DNA from: Gammaproteobacteria bacterium
GTDB lineage: Bacteria > Pseudomonadota > Gammaproteobacteria > Burkholderiales > Nitrosomonadaceae
Length of the DNA: 64,000 nt
Assembly (NCBI GenBank): GCA_030431985.1
Contig: JAUIIB010000011.1
Span: 18,548 to 82,547, forward strand
Reading direction: 5' to 3'
Shown: in pieces, positions 18,559 through 27,586 of the stretch
Layout: every line of letters begins with the position of its first letter
Numbering within the stretch: position 1 is the stretch's first letter
The notes under the pieces: model-generated
The model's database searches: none
What the model was told of the DNA's origin: nothing
The model's input: the letters and a program-made list of their open reading frames with translations, nothing else
Position numbers and translations under genes: made by a program

Positions 18559-20087
18559 GTTTTTCAATTAAACAGAAAATCGATACTCTGTTTATTCATT
18601 TAAGCACCGCATTTGTTTTTTTTCTGATGCAGGTTGGATATGTAGCCGCGGGTGAGTGGGAATTTGATCCATCACTTACTGTAAGTGAAACATATACTGA
18701 TAATGTGAGACTGGGAGGGCGATTAATACCGGGTGGAATTGGTGGTATTGGATTCGGTGGTGCTGGTTCAGAGGGGGGAGATATGATTACACAAATCAAC
18801 CCTCGATTGTCATTCTCAGGTGTAGGAAAGCGGTATGAGATAAGATCGGATTATATGATGAATAATCTTATCTTTGCTCAGAATAGTAACTTAACACGCA
18901 TTCGGCACCGGCTTAATGCCACAGGTACGGCAGAAATTTTAAAGGACTTGTTTTTTGTTGATGGTACTGCAAGAATCTTACAACAAAATATCAGTTTGTT
19001 GGCTCCACAGACAACAAGTAATATTTTTGTGACGGGGAATCGTGCAAATCTTAGAGTTTACAGTGTCAGCCCATATTTGCGGCATCGATTTGGGAATTTT
19101 GCGACTACAGAAGCGCGTTATACATGGAGCAAAGTTGAATCCGGTGCCAATGGCTTTAGAAATAGCCAAAGAGATGGTTATCAGTTCAGGTTAAACAGTG
19201 GTGAAAGGTTTGGTAAATTGGGCTGGGGATTCAATTACAATAATGATCGCATTCATTTAAAACGTTTTAACAGAACAATTGAGCTGGAACGCTATATTGG
19301 TAATTTACGTTACAATCTTACCTCACGTTTTAGCTTGACAGCTACCGGTGGTTATGAACGGAACAGTTTTGTTTCAATTCGCGGTAAGCCAAGCAGTCCT
19401 ACATGGACAGTGGGTTTCATCTGGGCGCCAAACAAAAGAACAGATTTAAAATTTAGTGCCGGACAACGGTTTTTTGGCGACACGTACTCGGCAAGTGCTA
19501 ATTATCGAACGCGTCTAACAACCTGGCGGGTTCTCTATTCCGAAGATATTACGACATTAAATCAACAAGCCGGCCAGTTTGGATCATTTGGTTCTTTAGG
19601 CGGGCTAAATGTTGGTAATTTGGCTTTGGGTTTAAGTAACTTTTTAAGTAATCGTGTTTTTTTACAAAGGCGCTTTAATGCGACTGTAACCTTAAACGGA
19701 TCGAGAAATGATTTGACGCTCAGGCTATTTCAATTAAAGCGGCAGCCTTATACATCGGAGGAACTTGATGAGGATTTACTAGGCTTTCCTCTGTTTTTTA
19801 ATGATACAAAGCAGCTTGGTGGAAATGTTTCATGGCGTTACAGAGTATCGCCAAAGACAAATCTTAATATGAGCTTTAGTTTCATTCGATATGATTTTTT
19901 ATCGGCTAACAGTAGAAGAAATGACAATCTAATTTTTACAGCTAACGTGACTCGAGATTTTTTCCCGGACTTAACTGGTATGTTGCAGTATATGCGTATA
20001 GATCGATTATCAAATATACAGCAGGGAAGTCAAAATATTGATTTATCAGCCAATGCCGTTACAGTATCCCTGACCAAGCATTTTTGA
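18555..20087 (+). CDS. XrtA/PEP-CTERM-associated outer-membrane beta-barrel protein
   Basis: Probably the outer-membrane pore or anchor of the polysaccharide exporter. Read from the ATG at 18555, overlapping the kinase stop; an upstream GTG at 18537 would lie inside the kinase gene without need. The 510-residue product has a signal peptide (FIHLSTAFVFFLMQVGYVAAG), then alternating hydrophobic/polar strands typical of a large barrel, and ends in VSLTKHF with a terminal Phe as required for Bam insertion. A Gly-rich stretch (about 50-70, PGGIGGIGFGGAGSEGG) is likely a surface or plug loop. This position between autokinase and ATPase is characteristic of XrtA loci, where a PEP-CTERM-associated barrel family occurs. 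Confidence 0.85.
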   Translation: MSFSIKQKIDTLFIHLSTAFVFFLMQVGYVAAGEWEFDPSLTVSETYTDNVRLGGRLIPGGIGGIGFGGAGSEGGDMITQINPRLSFSGVGKRYEIRSDYMMNNLIFAQNSNLTRIRHRLNATGTAEILKDLFFVDGTARILQQNISLLAPQTTSNIFVTGNRANLRVYSVSPYLRHRFGNFATTEARYTWSKVESGANGFRNSQRDGYQFRLNSGERFGKLGWGFNYNNDRIHLKRFNRTIELERYIGNLRYNLTSRFSLTATGGYERNSFVSIRGKPSSPTWTVGFIWAPNKRTDLKFSAGQRFFGDTYSASANYRTRLTTWRVLYSEDITTLNQQAGQFGSFGSLGGLNVGNLALGLSNFLSNRVFLQRRFNATVTLNGSRNDLTLRLFQLKRQPYTSEELDEDLLGFPLFFNDTKQLGGNVSWRYRVSPKTNLNMSFSFIRYDFLSANSRRNDNLIFTANVTRDFFPDLTGMLQYMRIDRLSNIQQGSQNIDLSANAVTVSLTKHF

Positions 20088-20100
20088 TGGAATTGAACTT

Positions 20101-21108
20101 ATGTATGAATCGTTTTACAAACTAAATGCCAGGCCATTTTTGTTAAAACCCGACCCTAGTTTTTTTTATGGCAGTAAGGGTCACAAACGTGCTATGGCTT
20201 ACTTAGAATATGGATTGTCGCAGGGTGAAGGTTTTATTGTGCTGACAGGTGAAGTAGGTGCAGGTAAAACGACTTTGATGCGCAACCTGTTCCAACGGCT
20301 GGAGAAGGATAAAATAGTTGCGGTACAAATTGTCAGCACACATGTCGATTCTAGTGATATTTTGACACTGGTGGCAGCCGCTTTTGGTTTATCGTATTCG
20401 GGTGCAAGCAAAGCAACGCTACTGCTCGACATCGAACAATTCCTGCGTCGTTGTGATCAGCAGGGTAAGCGGGTTTTGCTGGTTGTTGACGAAGCACAAA
20501 ATCTGTCTGCCGAAACACTTGAAGAACTGCGAATGCTGTCTAATTTCCAGACTGACGAGGTGCCGTTGTTGCAAACATTTTTATTGGGCCAACCTGAGTT
20601 TAAAAAAATTCTGCTCAATCAAAATATGCAGCAGCTCAGACAGAGAGTCATTGCCACCTATCATTTAGGTCCTTTGGACGAAGAGGAAACAACAGCATAT
20701 ATAGAACATCGATTAAGAACTGTAGGCTGGGGAAATGATCCTGTCATCAATGATGATGCCTACCATCTGATACATATGTCAACGAATGGTATTCCACGCA
20801 AAATAAACCTGTTGTGTGACAGAATGTTCATGATGGGCTGCTTGGAAGAGCTACATCACTTTGATACGGATGCAGTAAATGAAGTAATTAATGATTTTCA
20901 GCAAGAGTTCGATTCAAGTGAAATGGCACCCGATAACTCAATAGAACAGTTTGCTACAGATTCTGTGGCGATTGATCATGCTAAGGCTGACCTGGAAAAA
21001 TTAGAAATCAGAATGGAAAAGATGGAACGGTCTGTGCTGTTTGTTCTGGATTTACTCAAACAGAATATGTCTGTTAACAATGTGAAGAATGATTATCACA
21101 AGAGATAG
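20101..21108 (+). CDS. XrtA-associated AAA-type ATPase (ExeA-like)
   Basis: A 335-residue ATPase of the ExeA/GspA-like class found in XrtA exopolysaccharide operons; its precise job there is unknown. The N-terminal YESFYKLNARPFLLKPDPSF is the family hallmark. Walker A GEVGAGKTT is at about 47-55, Walker B VLLVVDEAQNLS near 125-136, and sensor/arginine-rich sequence follows in QRVIATYHLGPL. The last 60 residues are a probable coiled coil (LEKLEIRMEKMERSVLF). No membrane helix is predicted, so it should be cytoplasmic or membrane-associated. It starts 13 bp after the barrel gene stop. Confidence 0.9.
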   Translation: MYESFYKLNARPFLLKPDPSFFYGSKGHKRAMAYLEYGLSQGEGFIVLTGEVGAGKTTLMRNLFQRLEKDKIVAVQIVSTHVDSSDILTLVAAAFGLSYSGASKATLLLDIEQFLRRCDQQGKRVLLVVDEAQNLSAETLEELRMLSNFQTDEVPLLQTFLLGQPEFKKILLNQNMQQLRQRVIATYHLGPLDEEETTAYIEHRLRTVGWGNDPVINDDAYHLIHMSTNGIPRKINLLCDRMFMMGCLEELHHFDTDAVNEVINDFQQEFDSSEMAPDNSIEQFATDSVAIDHAKADLEKLEIRMEKMERSVLFVLDLLKQNMSVNNVKNDYHKR

Positions 21109-21111
21109 ATT

Positions 21112-21978
21112 ATGGGGAAAATAACAATGAATACCCAGTCAATCAGTAATGCGATGACGATTGACGTGGAGGATTATTTCCAAGTTTCCGCTTTTGAAAA
21201 CCATATTCCGAGAACTGCATGGGACAATATGCCTTGCAGGGTCGAGCGCAACATGGAAAGAATACTTAATTTGTTGGATGAGCATCAAATTAAGGCAACT
21301 TTTTTTACCTTGGGCTGGATTGCAGAACGCTATCCGGAAATGGTGAGACGCATGGTGGATAATGGACACGAATTGGCAAGTCACGGGTGGGGACATGCGC
21401 GTGTGACTGATTTAACGCCTACAGAGTTTAAAAATGACATTGTGCGCAGCAAGGGGTTGCTGGAAGATATTAGCGGTCAGTCAATACAAGGCTACCGCGC
21501 ACCTAGTTTTTCAATTAACGATCATAATCTGTGGGCTTTGGATTGTTTGGCGGAGGCAGGGTATCGTTACAGTTCAAGCATCTATCCTGTGCGTCATGAC
21601 CATTACGGTATGCCTGATGCACCTAGATTCGCAAATTTTCCTAGAGGTGAGCAGGGTGTATTGGAGCTTCCGGTCACAACTGTACGGTTGTGGGGACGAA
21701 ACCTGCCGGCAGGTGGTGGCGGGTATTTTCGATTTTGGCCCTATATGGTTTCTAAGTGGTTTATTAATAGACTGAATAATGCTGAGTCACGTGCGGCAAT
21801 TTTTTATTTTCATCCGTGGGAAATTGATGCTGAACAACCGCGTCAAAATGGGATCAAATTTAAAACTCGATTTCGGCATTATTTGAATTTGAGCCGGATG
21901 GAAGGAAGACTGCGAACATTGATTCGTGATTTCAAGTGGAACAGAATGGATAAAGTTTTTCTTTCGCAAGAGGTCTAG
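21112..21978 (+). CDS. XrtA-system polysaccharide deacetylase
   Basis: Carbohydrate esterase family 4 enzyme that would remove acetyl groups from the exopolysaccharide or a lipid-linked intermediate. The NodB core starts almost at once (MTIDVEDYFQ, catalytic Asp and metal Asp), followed by SHGWGHAR (metal His pair) and YRAPSFS (catalytic Arg/Pro region), and ends with FYFHPWEID containing the final His. The 288-residue length and the VSAFE after the first motif are typical of the XrtA subfamily. No signal peptide is visible, so it may act on cytoplasmic intermediates. A second in-frame ATG at 21127, preceded by GGGGA, is an equally good start. Only 3 bp separate it from the ATPase gene. Confidence 0.92.
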   Translation: MGKITMNTQSISNAMTIDVEDYFQVSAFENHIPRTAWDNMPCRVERNMERILNLLDEHQIKATFFTLGWIAERYPEMVRRMVDNGHELASHGWGHARVTDLTPTEFKNDIVRSKGLLEDISGQSIQGYRAPSFSINDHNLWALDCLAEAGYRYSSSIYPVRHDHYGMPDAPRFANFPRGEQGVLELPVTTVRLWGRNLPAGGGGYFRFWPYMVSKWFINRLNNAESRAAIFYFHPWEIDAEQPRQNGIKFKTRFRHYLNLSRMEGRLRTLIRDFKWNRMDKVFLSQEV

Positions 21979-21986
21979 CCGTAACA

Positions 21987-23057
21987 ATGAATGTATCCAA
22001 TGACTTATCAAATTCGGACTCTTCAGTATCTAATGTGTTAGTTAAAGAATTAAATCCCGAGAATAACGAACGCTGGGATCAGTTTGTCTTGGCGTGTTCA
22101 AAAGCAACTTTTTTTCATAAATCGGGTTGGAAAAAAGTTATTGAGAGGGCTTTCGGTCATAAAACTTGGTTTTTATATGCGGAGAATGAGGGAAGAATAG
22201 AGGGTGTTTTGCCTTTGGTTGAGATTAAGAGCGTTTTGTTTGGACACTCTATCAGCGCATTACCGTTTTGCGTTTATGGTGGAATTGCTTCAGAAAACGA
22301 TGTTGCACGGCAAAAATTAGAAGCGGCAGCTTATGAGCTAGCACAACAACAACAGGTCGATTATCTTGAATACAGAAACATGTATCCAGTACACAATGAA
22401 TGGCCTACTAAAGACTTGTATGTAACGTTTCGTAAAGCAATTGATCCGGATGTTGAGGCGAACTTACTGGCGATACCGAGAAAACAACGTGCAATGGTGC
22501 GAAAAGGTATTAAAAATGAGTTGAACAGCGATGTAGATGACGATATAGAACGTTTCTTTTTTGCTTATTCAAGAAGCGTGCATCGTTTGGGTACTCCCGT
22601 TTTTCCAAAGCAGTACTTCCAACTACTTAAAGAAACATTTGCGGAGCAATGTGAAATTCTGACTGTTCACAAAAATAATAACACCTTAAGCAGCGTAATG
22701 AGTTTTTATTTTAGAGATGAAGTACTTCCATATTATGGTGGTAGTACGGGTGATGCTAGGGCCTTAGCCGCAAATGATTTTATGTATTGGGAATTAATGA
22801 GGCGAAGTTGTGAGAAAGGCTATAAATTGTTTGATTTTGGTCGAAGTAAACGTGACACAGGGTCGTTCAGTTTCAAAAAGAATTGGGGGTTTGAAGCGCA
22901 ACCGCTTTACTATGAATATCAACTGATTCAGTCATCGGGAATACCTAATCACAATCCTTCCAACCCGAAATATAAATTTTTTATTAAAGCCTGGCAGAAG
23001 CTTCCACTTTCAGTGGCGAATAGAGTTGGCCCCTATATTGTAAAGAACCTGGGATAG
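21987..23057 (+). CDS. FemAB-family XrtA/PEP-CTERM system protein
   Basis: A GNAT-fold protein of the FemAB type with two acyltransferase-like subdomains, 356 residues. Recognisable segments are FFHKSGWKKVIERAFGH near 40, the charged RKQRAMVRKGIK near 165, and LFDFGRSKRDTGSFSFKKNW near 287. Such proteins in XrtA loci are thought to transfer an aminoacyl or acyl group to the polymer or its lipid carrier; the substrate is unknown. It lies 8 bp after the deacetylase and 29 bp before the exosortase, within the operon. Cytoplasmic by lack of signal or membrane segments. Confidence 0.88.
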   Translation: MNVSNDLSNSDSSVSNVLVKELNPENNERWDQFVLACSKATFFHKSGWKKVIERAFGHKTWFLYAENEGRIEGVLPLVEIKSVLFGHSISALPFCVYGGIASENDVARQKLEAAAYELAQQQQVDYLEYRNMYPVHNEWPTKDLYVTFRKAIDPDVEANLLAIPRKQRAMVRKGIKNELNSDVDDDIERFFFAYSRSVHRLGTPVFPKQYFQLLKETFAEQCEILTVHKNNNTLSSVMSFYFRDEVLPYYGGSTGDARALAANDFMYWELMRRSCEKGYKLFDFGRSKRDTGSFSFKKNWGFEAQPLYYEYQLIQSSGIPNHNPSNPKYKFFIKAWQKLPLSVANRVGPYIVKNLG

Positions 23058-23086
23058 CATGATTCCTCTATCGGGACATACGATGA

Positions 23087-24643
23087 ATGAATAATCGGAT
23101 TTTAGACAAAAAGTCAAATCATAATTCAGTTTATCCGGCTATGATTATGACCGTACTGGCCATAATCGGTATTCTGGCAATTTACCATGAAACTGTTTGG
23201 TCTATGGTTACCACATGGCATAGATCAGAGACATACGCACATGGGTTTCTTATACTGCCCTTTGTAGTCTATATGATATGGACTAAACGACATAGTCTTA
23301 TTACTATCAACCAGAAACCGAGTTCACTTGCTTTAATCGCTTTGTGTGTCTTAGGTTTGTTCTGGTTAATTGCGGAGCTGGCGAGTGTTCTGATATTGAA
23401 ACAGTATTTCGTTGTGGCTATGTTGCCCGTAGTGGTTGGAGCTGTTTTGGGTTTCAGAATGATGTATGCGTTGGCATTTCCGTTAGCTTACCTTTTTTTT
23501 GCTGTACCTTTCGGTGACATTCTGATTCCACCGTTAATCAATTTTACGGCCGATTTTACTGTAAATGCGCTACAACTGAGTGGTATCCCGGTTTTCCGGG
23601 AAGGAACATTCTTTTCCCTGCCGTCTGGAAACTGGTCCGTTATAGAGGCCTGCAGCGGGTTACGTTATTTAATTGCATCGGTGACGTTGGGTACATTATA
23701 TGCGTATCTTACTTATAGGAGTTTGACCAGGCGAGCCATTTTTATACTCTTTTCAATTATCGTACCAATAGTTGCGAATGGGGTACGTGCTTATTTGATT
23801 GTCATGACAGGGCATCTGAGCGATATGGAGTTGGCTGTAGGCGTGGATCACCTGATCTATGGCTGGGTTTTCTTTGGTTTAGTCATGCTGACTCTTTTTT
23901 GGATAGGGTCAATCTGGCGTGAGGATAGGCAGAATGAAATTAATGCTGAGAAGATGAATAATTCATCAGCTGGAAATAGCGCTTTTGCGGTTTCAATTAA
24001 ACAATCGGCGTTATTTATGTGTGGCGTATTGATGGTTGCATCAATTTGGCCGGTTTATGCTGCGTATCTCGAAAAAGATGTGGACGATGAGCCACCGGAA
24101 TTTAATTTTTCATTGTCTGATCGTAACTGGCGAGCTGACGGTGATCCTGCTTCAAATTGGGAGCCGATTTATATTGGTCTTCCTCAACAATTTACGGAGC
24201 ATTTTGTCAATCACGAGAATCAGAAAGTCAGTCTGTTTATTACTTATTATCATAATCAAAAACAAGGAAATGAACTGATTAATTCAGGGAATGTGTTGGT
24301 GCCCGAGGTCGATTCTAAGTGGTACAAAATTAGCGATTCAAAATTAGCCATTAAAATCGGTGAGAGTCGATTTGATGTCCGTCAGGCTGAGCTAAACTCA
24401 TTTTCAAAAAATTTATTAGTCTGGCGGTGGTACGTTTTGGATGGTGTTGCAACAACTAGTCCATATATAGCCAAGGCGTTACTGGCAAAGAATCAATTGC
24501 TTTCTGGTGATGATTTCGGCGCTGAAATCATTGTTGCGGCACCTTATGATATTAAGATTGATGAGGGGTCGCAAATTCTTCATCAGTTCCTCAAGGATAT
24601 GCTTGCAACAATATCCGACAATCTGGAAAAAATTAATCAGTAA
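23087..24643 (+). CDS. xrtA: Exosortase A fused to EpsI (DUF3485) domain
   Basis: Inner-membrane transpeptidase that cleaves PEP-CTERM sorting tails and attaches the protein to the cell surface. The N-terminal ~290 residues have about eight membrane helices and the catalytic triad: C189 in IEACSGLRY, R234 in NGVRAYL and H255 in VDHLIYGW. The C-terminal ~210 residues are a periplasmic EpsI/DUF3485 domain (from about VSIKQSALFMCG), often a separate gene but fused here. The fused architecture is common in betaproteobacteria. No PEP-CTERM substrate gene is visible in this window, so substrates must be encoded elsewhere. Confidence 0.95.
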   Translation: MNNRILDKKSNHNSVYPAMIMTVLAIIGILAIYHETVWSMVTTWHRSETYAHGFLILPFVVYMIWTKRHSLITINQKPSSLALIALCVLGLFWLIAELASVLILKQYFVVAMLPVVVGAVLGFRMMYALAFPLAYLFFAVPFGDILIPPLINFTADFTVNALQLSGIPVFREGTFFSLPSGNWSVIEACSGLRYLIASVTLGTLYAYLTYRSLTRRAIFILFSIIVPIVANGVRAYLIVMTGHLSDMELAVGVDHLIYGWVFFGLVMLTLFWIGSIWREDRQNEINAEKMNNSSAGNSAFAVSIKQSALFMCGVLMVASIWPVYAAYLEKDVDDEPPEFNFSLSDRNWRADGDPASNWEPIYIGLPQQFTEHFVNHENQKVSLFITYYHNQKQGNELINSGNVLVPEVDSKWYKISDSKLAIKIGESRFDVRQAELNSFSKNLLVWRWYVLDGVATTSPYIAKALLAKNQLLSGDDFGAEIIVAAPYDIKIDEGSQILHQFLKDMLATISDNLEKINQ

Positions 24644-24743
24644 TCGAGTTGCCGGTTTAAATCATCATAAAATGCTGATTACAGCGGTTCAATATCATTC
24701 AATTCCTGATTTTAGCCATTATTAGATCCATGCTATTCCACTT

Positions 24744-25895
24744 ATGCAAAACACGCCGTTAATTGCTCACATTATTTATCGATTGGGTGTTGGTGGACTG
24801 GAAAACGGTTTGGTCAATCTGATCAATAGTATACCCCGGACTCGTTATCGACATGCTATTATTTGTTTTGAAAGCTACACAGACTTTCGGCACCGTATTC
24901 AACGAGATGATGTTGAAATTATCGCTTTGAATAAAAGTGAAGGTTACGACCTTAAGCTTTTTCTCAGACTTCTAAAAGTACTCCGCGAATTAAAGCCGGA
25001 TATTATTCATACCCGAAACCTGTCAGCCTTGGAAGCGCAGTTTATTGCAGTTATTGCTCGTATTAAAGCGCGTGTACATAGCGAACACGGCAGAGACATT
25101 ACTGACCTGACAGGCGAAAATTTTAAATATAATACTCTGCGCAGGATGATTTATCCATGTGTGAATCATTTCATTACGGTCAGTAAAGATCTGGAAACAT
25201 GGTTAACGACGTTGCTGGCTGTATCGCCCGATCGGATTAGCCAAATTTATAACGGTGTTGATCATCAACGTTTTTCTCCTGATACAACTCAATCTATTCG
25301 GAAAGGTCCAGACGGTTTTTTTGTGGAGAATGCGTTTGTTGTGGGTAGCGTGGGTAGAATGGAGGTAGTTAAGGACTACCCGAGTTTAGTTCGCGCGTTT
25401 TTACGTATTTTGGAAAAAATGCCGGAAGCGCGTAAGAAACTAAGGTTAATGATTGTGGGCGATGGCAGTACGCGTCAGGAATGCATCAGATTAGTTCAAA
25501 AATCGGGCGCGGAAAGATATGTTTGGTTTCCGGGTGAACGCAAGGATATTCCAGAATTGATGGGTATGATGAATTTGTTCGTACTGCCGTCTCTTGCCGA
25601 GGGGATATCTAATACAATTTTAGAAGCCATGTCCAGCGGGTTGCCGGTTGTGGCAACTCGAGTCGGCGGTAATTCGGAACTTGTTGATGATGCAGTTACC
25701 GGCAAGCTGGTTACATCAGGCAATGAAGTGGAATTAATGGAAGCTATTCTGGGGTATTACTCGATGCCAGAATTATCAGTGTTGCATGGTCAGTCTGCTC
25801 GACAAAAAATTGAAACCCAATTCAGTATGCAGGCAATGGTTAGTGGATATTTGTCTGTTTATGATCGGGTATTACGCCCAACCGGAGTTAATTAA
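24744..25895 (+). CDS. XrtA-system glycosyltransferase, GT4 family
   Basis: Retaining GT-B glycosyltransferase predicted to add a sugar during exopolysaccharide assembly at the inner face of the membrane. The 383-residue protein opens with the subfamily hallmark IIYRLGVGGLENGLVNLIN. The donor-binding motif of the GT4 family is in the C-terminal half: LPSLAEGISNTILEAMSSGLPVVAT near 282-306, with the E-x7-E glutamates. It is the last co-directional gene of the cluster, 100 bp after the exosortase gene. Other enzymes usual in larger XrtA loci (initiating sugar transferase, asparagine-synthase-like amidotransferase) are not next to it and must be elsewhere. Confidence 0.92.
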   Translation: MQNTPLIAHIIYRLGVGGLENGLVNLINSIPRTRYRHAIICFESYTDFRHRIQRDDVEIIALNKSEGYDLKLFLRLLKVLRELKPDIIHTRNLSALEAQFIAVIARIKARVHSEHGRDITDLTGENFKYNTLRRMIYPCVNHFITVSKDLETWLTTLLAVSPDRISQIYNGVDHQRFSPDTTQSIRKGPDGFFVENAFVVGSVGRMEVVKDYPSLVRAFLRILEKMPEARKKLRLMIVGDGSTRQECIRLVQKSGAERYVWFPGERKDIPELMGMMNLFVLPSLAEGISNTILEAMSSGLPVVATRVGGNSELVDDAVTGKLVTSGNEVELMEAILGYYSMPELSVLHGQSARQKIETQFSMQAMVSGYLSVYDRVLRPTGVN

Positions 25896-25972
25896 TTGTT
25901 CATAGTAAAAAGGTAGAAACGGGGTGGATCGGTGCCTATACTGTTATTGTTTGGCATAACATATCTACATTT

Positions 25973-26278
25973 TCAGTCCGATTTTTGATCCAACGCATCG
26001 CGATTGTCGCCCTGTTCATTTTCAGGCCAGCTATGGAATGGAAATGGGCGTTGCTCGCTATTAAATGAGAGATATCGAATAATTTGGAAAATGTAAGTAC
26101 CCAGGCTACGCGAAAATTTTAGAATTTGCTCATTGGGTTTTTCCGTCAGTATAATCGTTGCGAACTGAAACAGGATAATGCCGATAATGAGAAATTTTGA
26201 GATACCATAGATTACTACAAAAAAAAGCATAAAAAGACCGCGTGTAAGAATTTCATTTTTCTGTAAAGTTTGCATCAT
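25973..26278 (-). CDS. DUF4389 family small membrane protein
   Basis: A 101-residue inner-membrane protein of the DUF4389 type. One or two hydrophobic helices (GLFMLFFVVIYGISKFLIIG then IILFQFATIIL) are followed by the family's amphipathic RSLGTYIFQIIRYLSFNSEQ and the conserved RPFPFHSWP. The tail is polar. Family function unknown. Two adjacent ATGs (26278, 26275) are both possible starts. It converges with the glycosyltransferase gene; no terminator hairpin is clear in the 77 bp between them. Confidence 0.8.
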   Translation of the reverse strand: MMQTLQKNEILTRGLFMLFFVVIYGISKFLIIGIILFQFATIILTEKPNEQILKFSRSLGTYIFQIIRYLSFNSEQRPFPFHSWPENEQGDNRDALDQKSD

Positions 26279-26321
26279 TTTTTTATCAGTTCCTTCAGTA
26301 AACTAAACGGTGCAGGAACAT

Positions 26322-26780
26322 TTATACCCAGCGCCGTACATTATTTTTATATTCATTAAAGATGTTGCCAAATCTTTGACTCAGCAATTTTTCTTCCAGT
26401 TTGATCTGAAATTGGTTCATGTAGCCAATAAAACCAGCGACAAGCAGCAGTGCCAGAAAATTGCTTAAGTATAAACTCCATCCCAGTAGTATAAGTGCAA
26501 ATCCCAAATATATCGGATTCCGGCTATACCGATATGGTCCATTCTGAATCAGAACGGTAGTCAGTTCCGGTTTTATCGGATTCAATGTGGTTTTAGCATA
26601 AAGAAGCATAACACTGCTGAATAAGATTAAGCAGAATCCTAAAAGTATTATCAACGCTGGAATTGCAACATGTAGCGCCATGAACGAGCAGAATGGACAT
26701 GCTATCGATATGAGCCATGTCCCCAAGGCGAACAATATAAAGATTACTACTGGGGGAATACAGCGCGTTAATTGGCACAT
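26322..26780 (-). CDS. Isoprenylcysteine carboxyl methyltransferase-family membrane protein
   Basis: A 152-residue integral membrane protein with three to four helices and the signature NGPYRYSRNPIYLGF near 84-98, the SAM-binding region shared by the ICMT/PEMT group. Bacterial members methylate various small substrates or are uncharacterised; a protein prenylcysteine substrate is not expected in bacteria. The C-terminal LEEKLLSQRFGNIFNEYKNNVRRW holds the conserved E-x-Y type region. It lies 43 bp upstream of the DUF4389 gene and 36 bp downstream of the NlpC/P60 gene on the same strand, so these three may be co-transcribed. Confidence 0.85.
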   Translation of the reverse strand: MCQLTRCIPPVVIFILFALGTWLISIACPFCSFMALHVAIPALIILLGFCLILFSSVMLLYAKTTLNPIKPELTTVLIQNGPYRYSRNPIYLGFALILLGWSLYLSNFLALLLVAGFIGYMNQFQIKLEEKLLSQRFGNIFNEYKNNVRRWV

Positions 26781-26816
26781 TTGCTGAGTTACAAATCGCT
26801 ATTGCTGGGGTCAGGT

Positions 26817-27317
26817 CTATACGCGGATAGATTTCCAGTACTTAGCCTTCCAGTAAACATTATCTAGATGCGATATTATGACTCCCTTCTTTTGAGAAAC
26901 ATGCAGGAATGTATTATTTTCCAGATAAATCCCTACATGTTTTGATGTCCGTCCCGTGCGAAAGAATACTAAGTCGCCAGCTTTTAATTCATGTTTGTTT
27001 ATAGTTTTTCCATATTGAGATTGTAAGCGTGCTGTCCTAGGCAAAGAGACGCCTAATCTGGTTTTGTATGTTAAATAAACAAAGCCCGAACAATCAATAC
27101 CGTTTTTACTGAGTCCGCCGAATTTATAGCGTACACCGTTCCATTCCGCATATTGGCGATATAGATCATGAAGAATAGATTCCTGAGGCGTATTGTTTAA
27201 TGCAGCAGCTGACTTGAATCGATTGTTACTGACTGGGGTATTGGTGAGCGTGCTACATCCGGTAAGCAGCCATAAAAGCAATAAAGAGATGAGAAAAATT
27301 CTTTCTGTGTGCTTCAT
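26817..27317 (-). CDS. NlpC/P60 family lipoprotein, probable peptidoglycan endopeptidase
   Basis: Cleaves peptide stems of peptidoglycan, in the periplasm. The 166-residue product begins with a lipoprotein signal, lipobox LLTGC with C21 lipidated. The NlpC/P60 domain follows: catalytic Cys in GIDCSGFVYL near 76, LPRTARLQSQYGK near 93-105, LKAGDLVFFRTG near 115-126 and catalytic His in SKHVGIYLE near 131. Length and layout match Spr/MepS-type murein endopeptidases, though with only one domain it could equally be the general NlpC type. A short gene-free region with a long inverted repeat lies just upstream. Confidence 0.92.
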   Translation of the reverse strand: MKHTERIFLISLLLLWLLTGCSTLTNTPVSNNRFKSAAALNNTPQESILHDLYRQYAEWNGVRYKFGGLSKNGIDCSGFVYLTYKTRLGVSLPRTARLQSQYGKTINKHELKAGDLVFFRTGRTSKHVGIYLENNTFLHVSQKKGVIISHLDNVYWKAKYWKSIRV

Positions 27318-27386
27318 GTTTGCATCATATCAAACCAATCCTGAAAATCAAATTTGTAAAATGAAAGTCGAAAAGATTAATTGATT

Positions 27387-27463
27387 AGGGGTATCGTCAT
27401 GAGTTATCTACAATTCTGCTTGCTTTTTAGGTAGAAATGCACATAACTCATGACGATACCCCT
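27387..27463. repeat. Perfect 21-bp inverted repeat with 35-bp spacer
   Basis: The arms are 27387-27407 and 27443-27463 and match perfectly over 21 bp; each contains ATCGTCATGAG or its complement. Inside them CTAC (27408-27411) can also pair with GTAG (27431-27434). No T-tract follows on either strand, so a simple intrinsic terminator is unlikely. It lies between the 3' end of the DUF2959 gene and the start of the NlpC gene. A palindromic mobile repeat or a cruciform/operator are possible. Confidence 0.8.
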
Positions 27464-27586
27464 GGCATAGATTCATTTTCAATGAAACAACAAGTGATTC
27501 GGTAAAAATAGGTAACCGTATGTTTCTTGATTGCATGGATTATTAAATTGGAAACAAAGCAGCCCTGCTTTTGCTGCAAACTTAAA

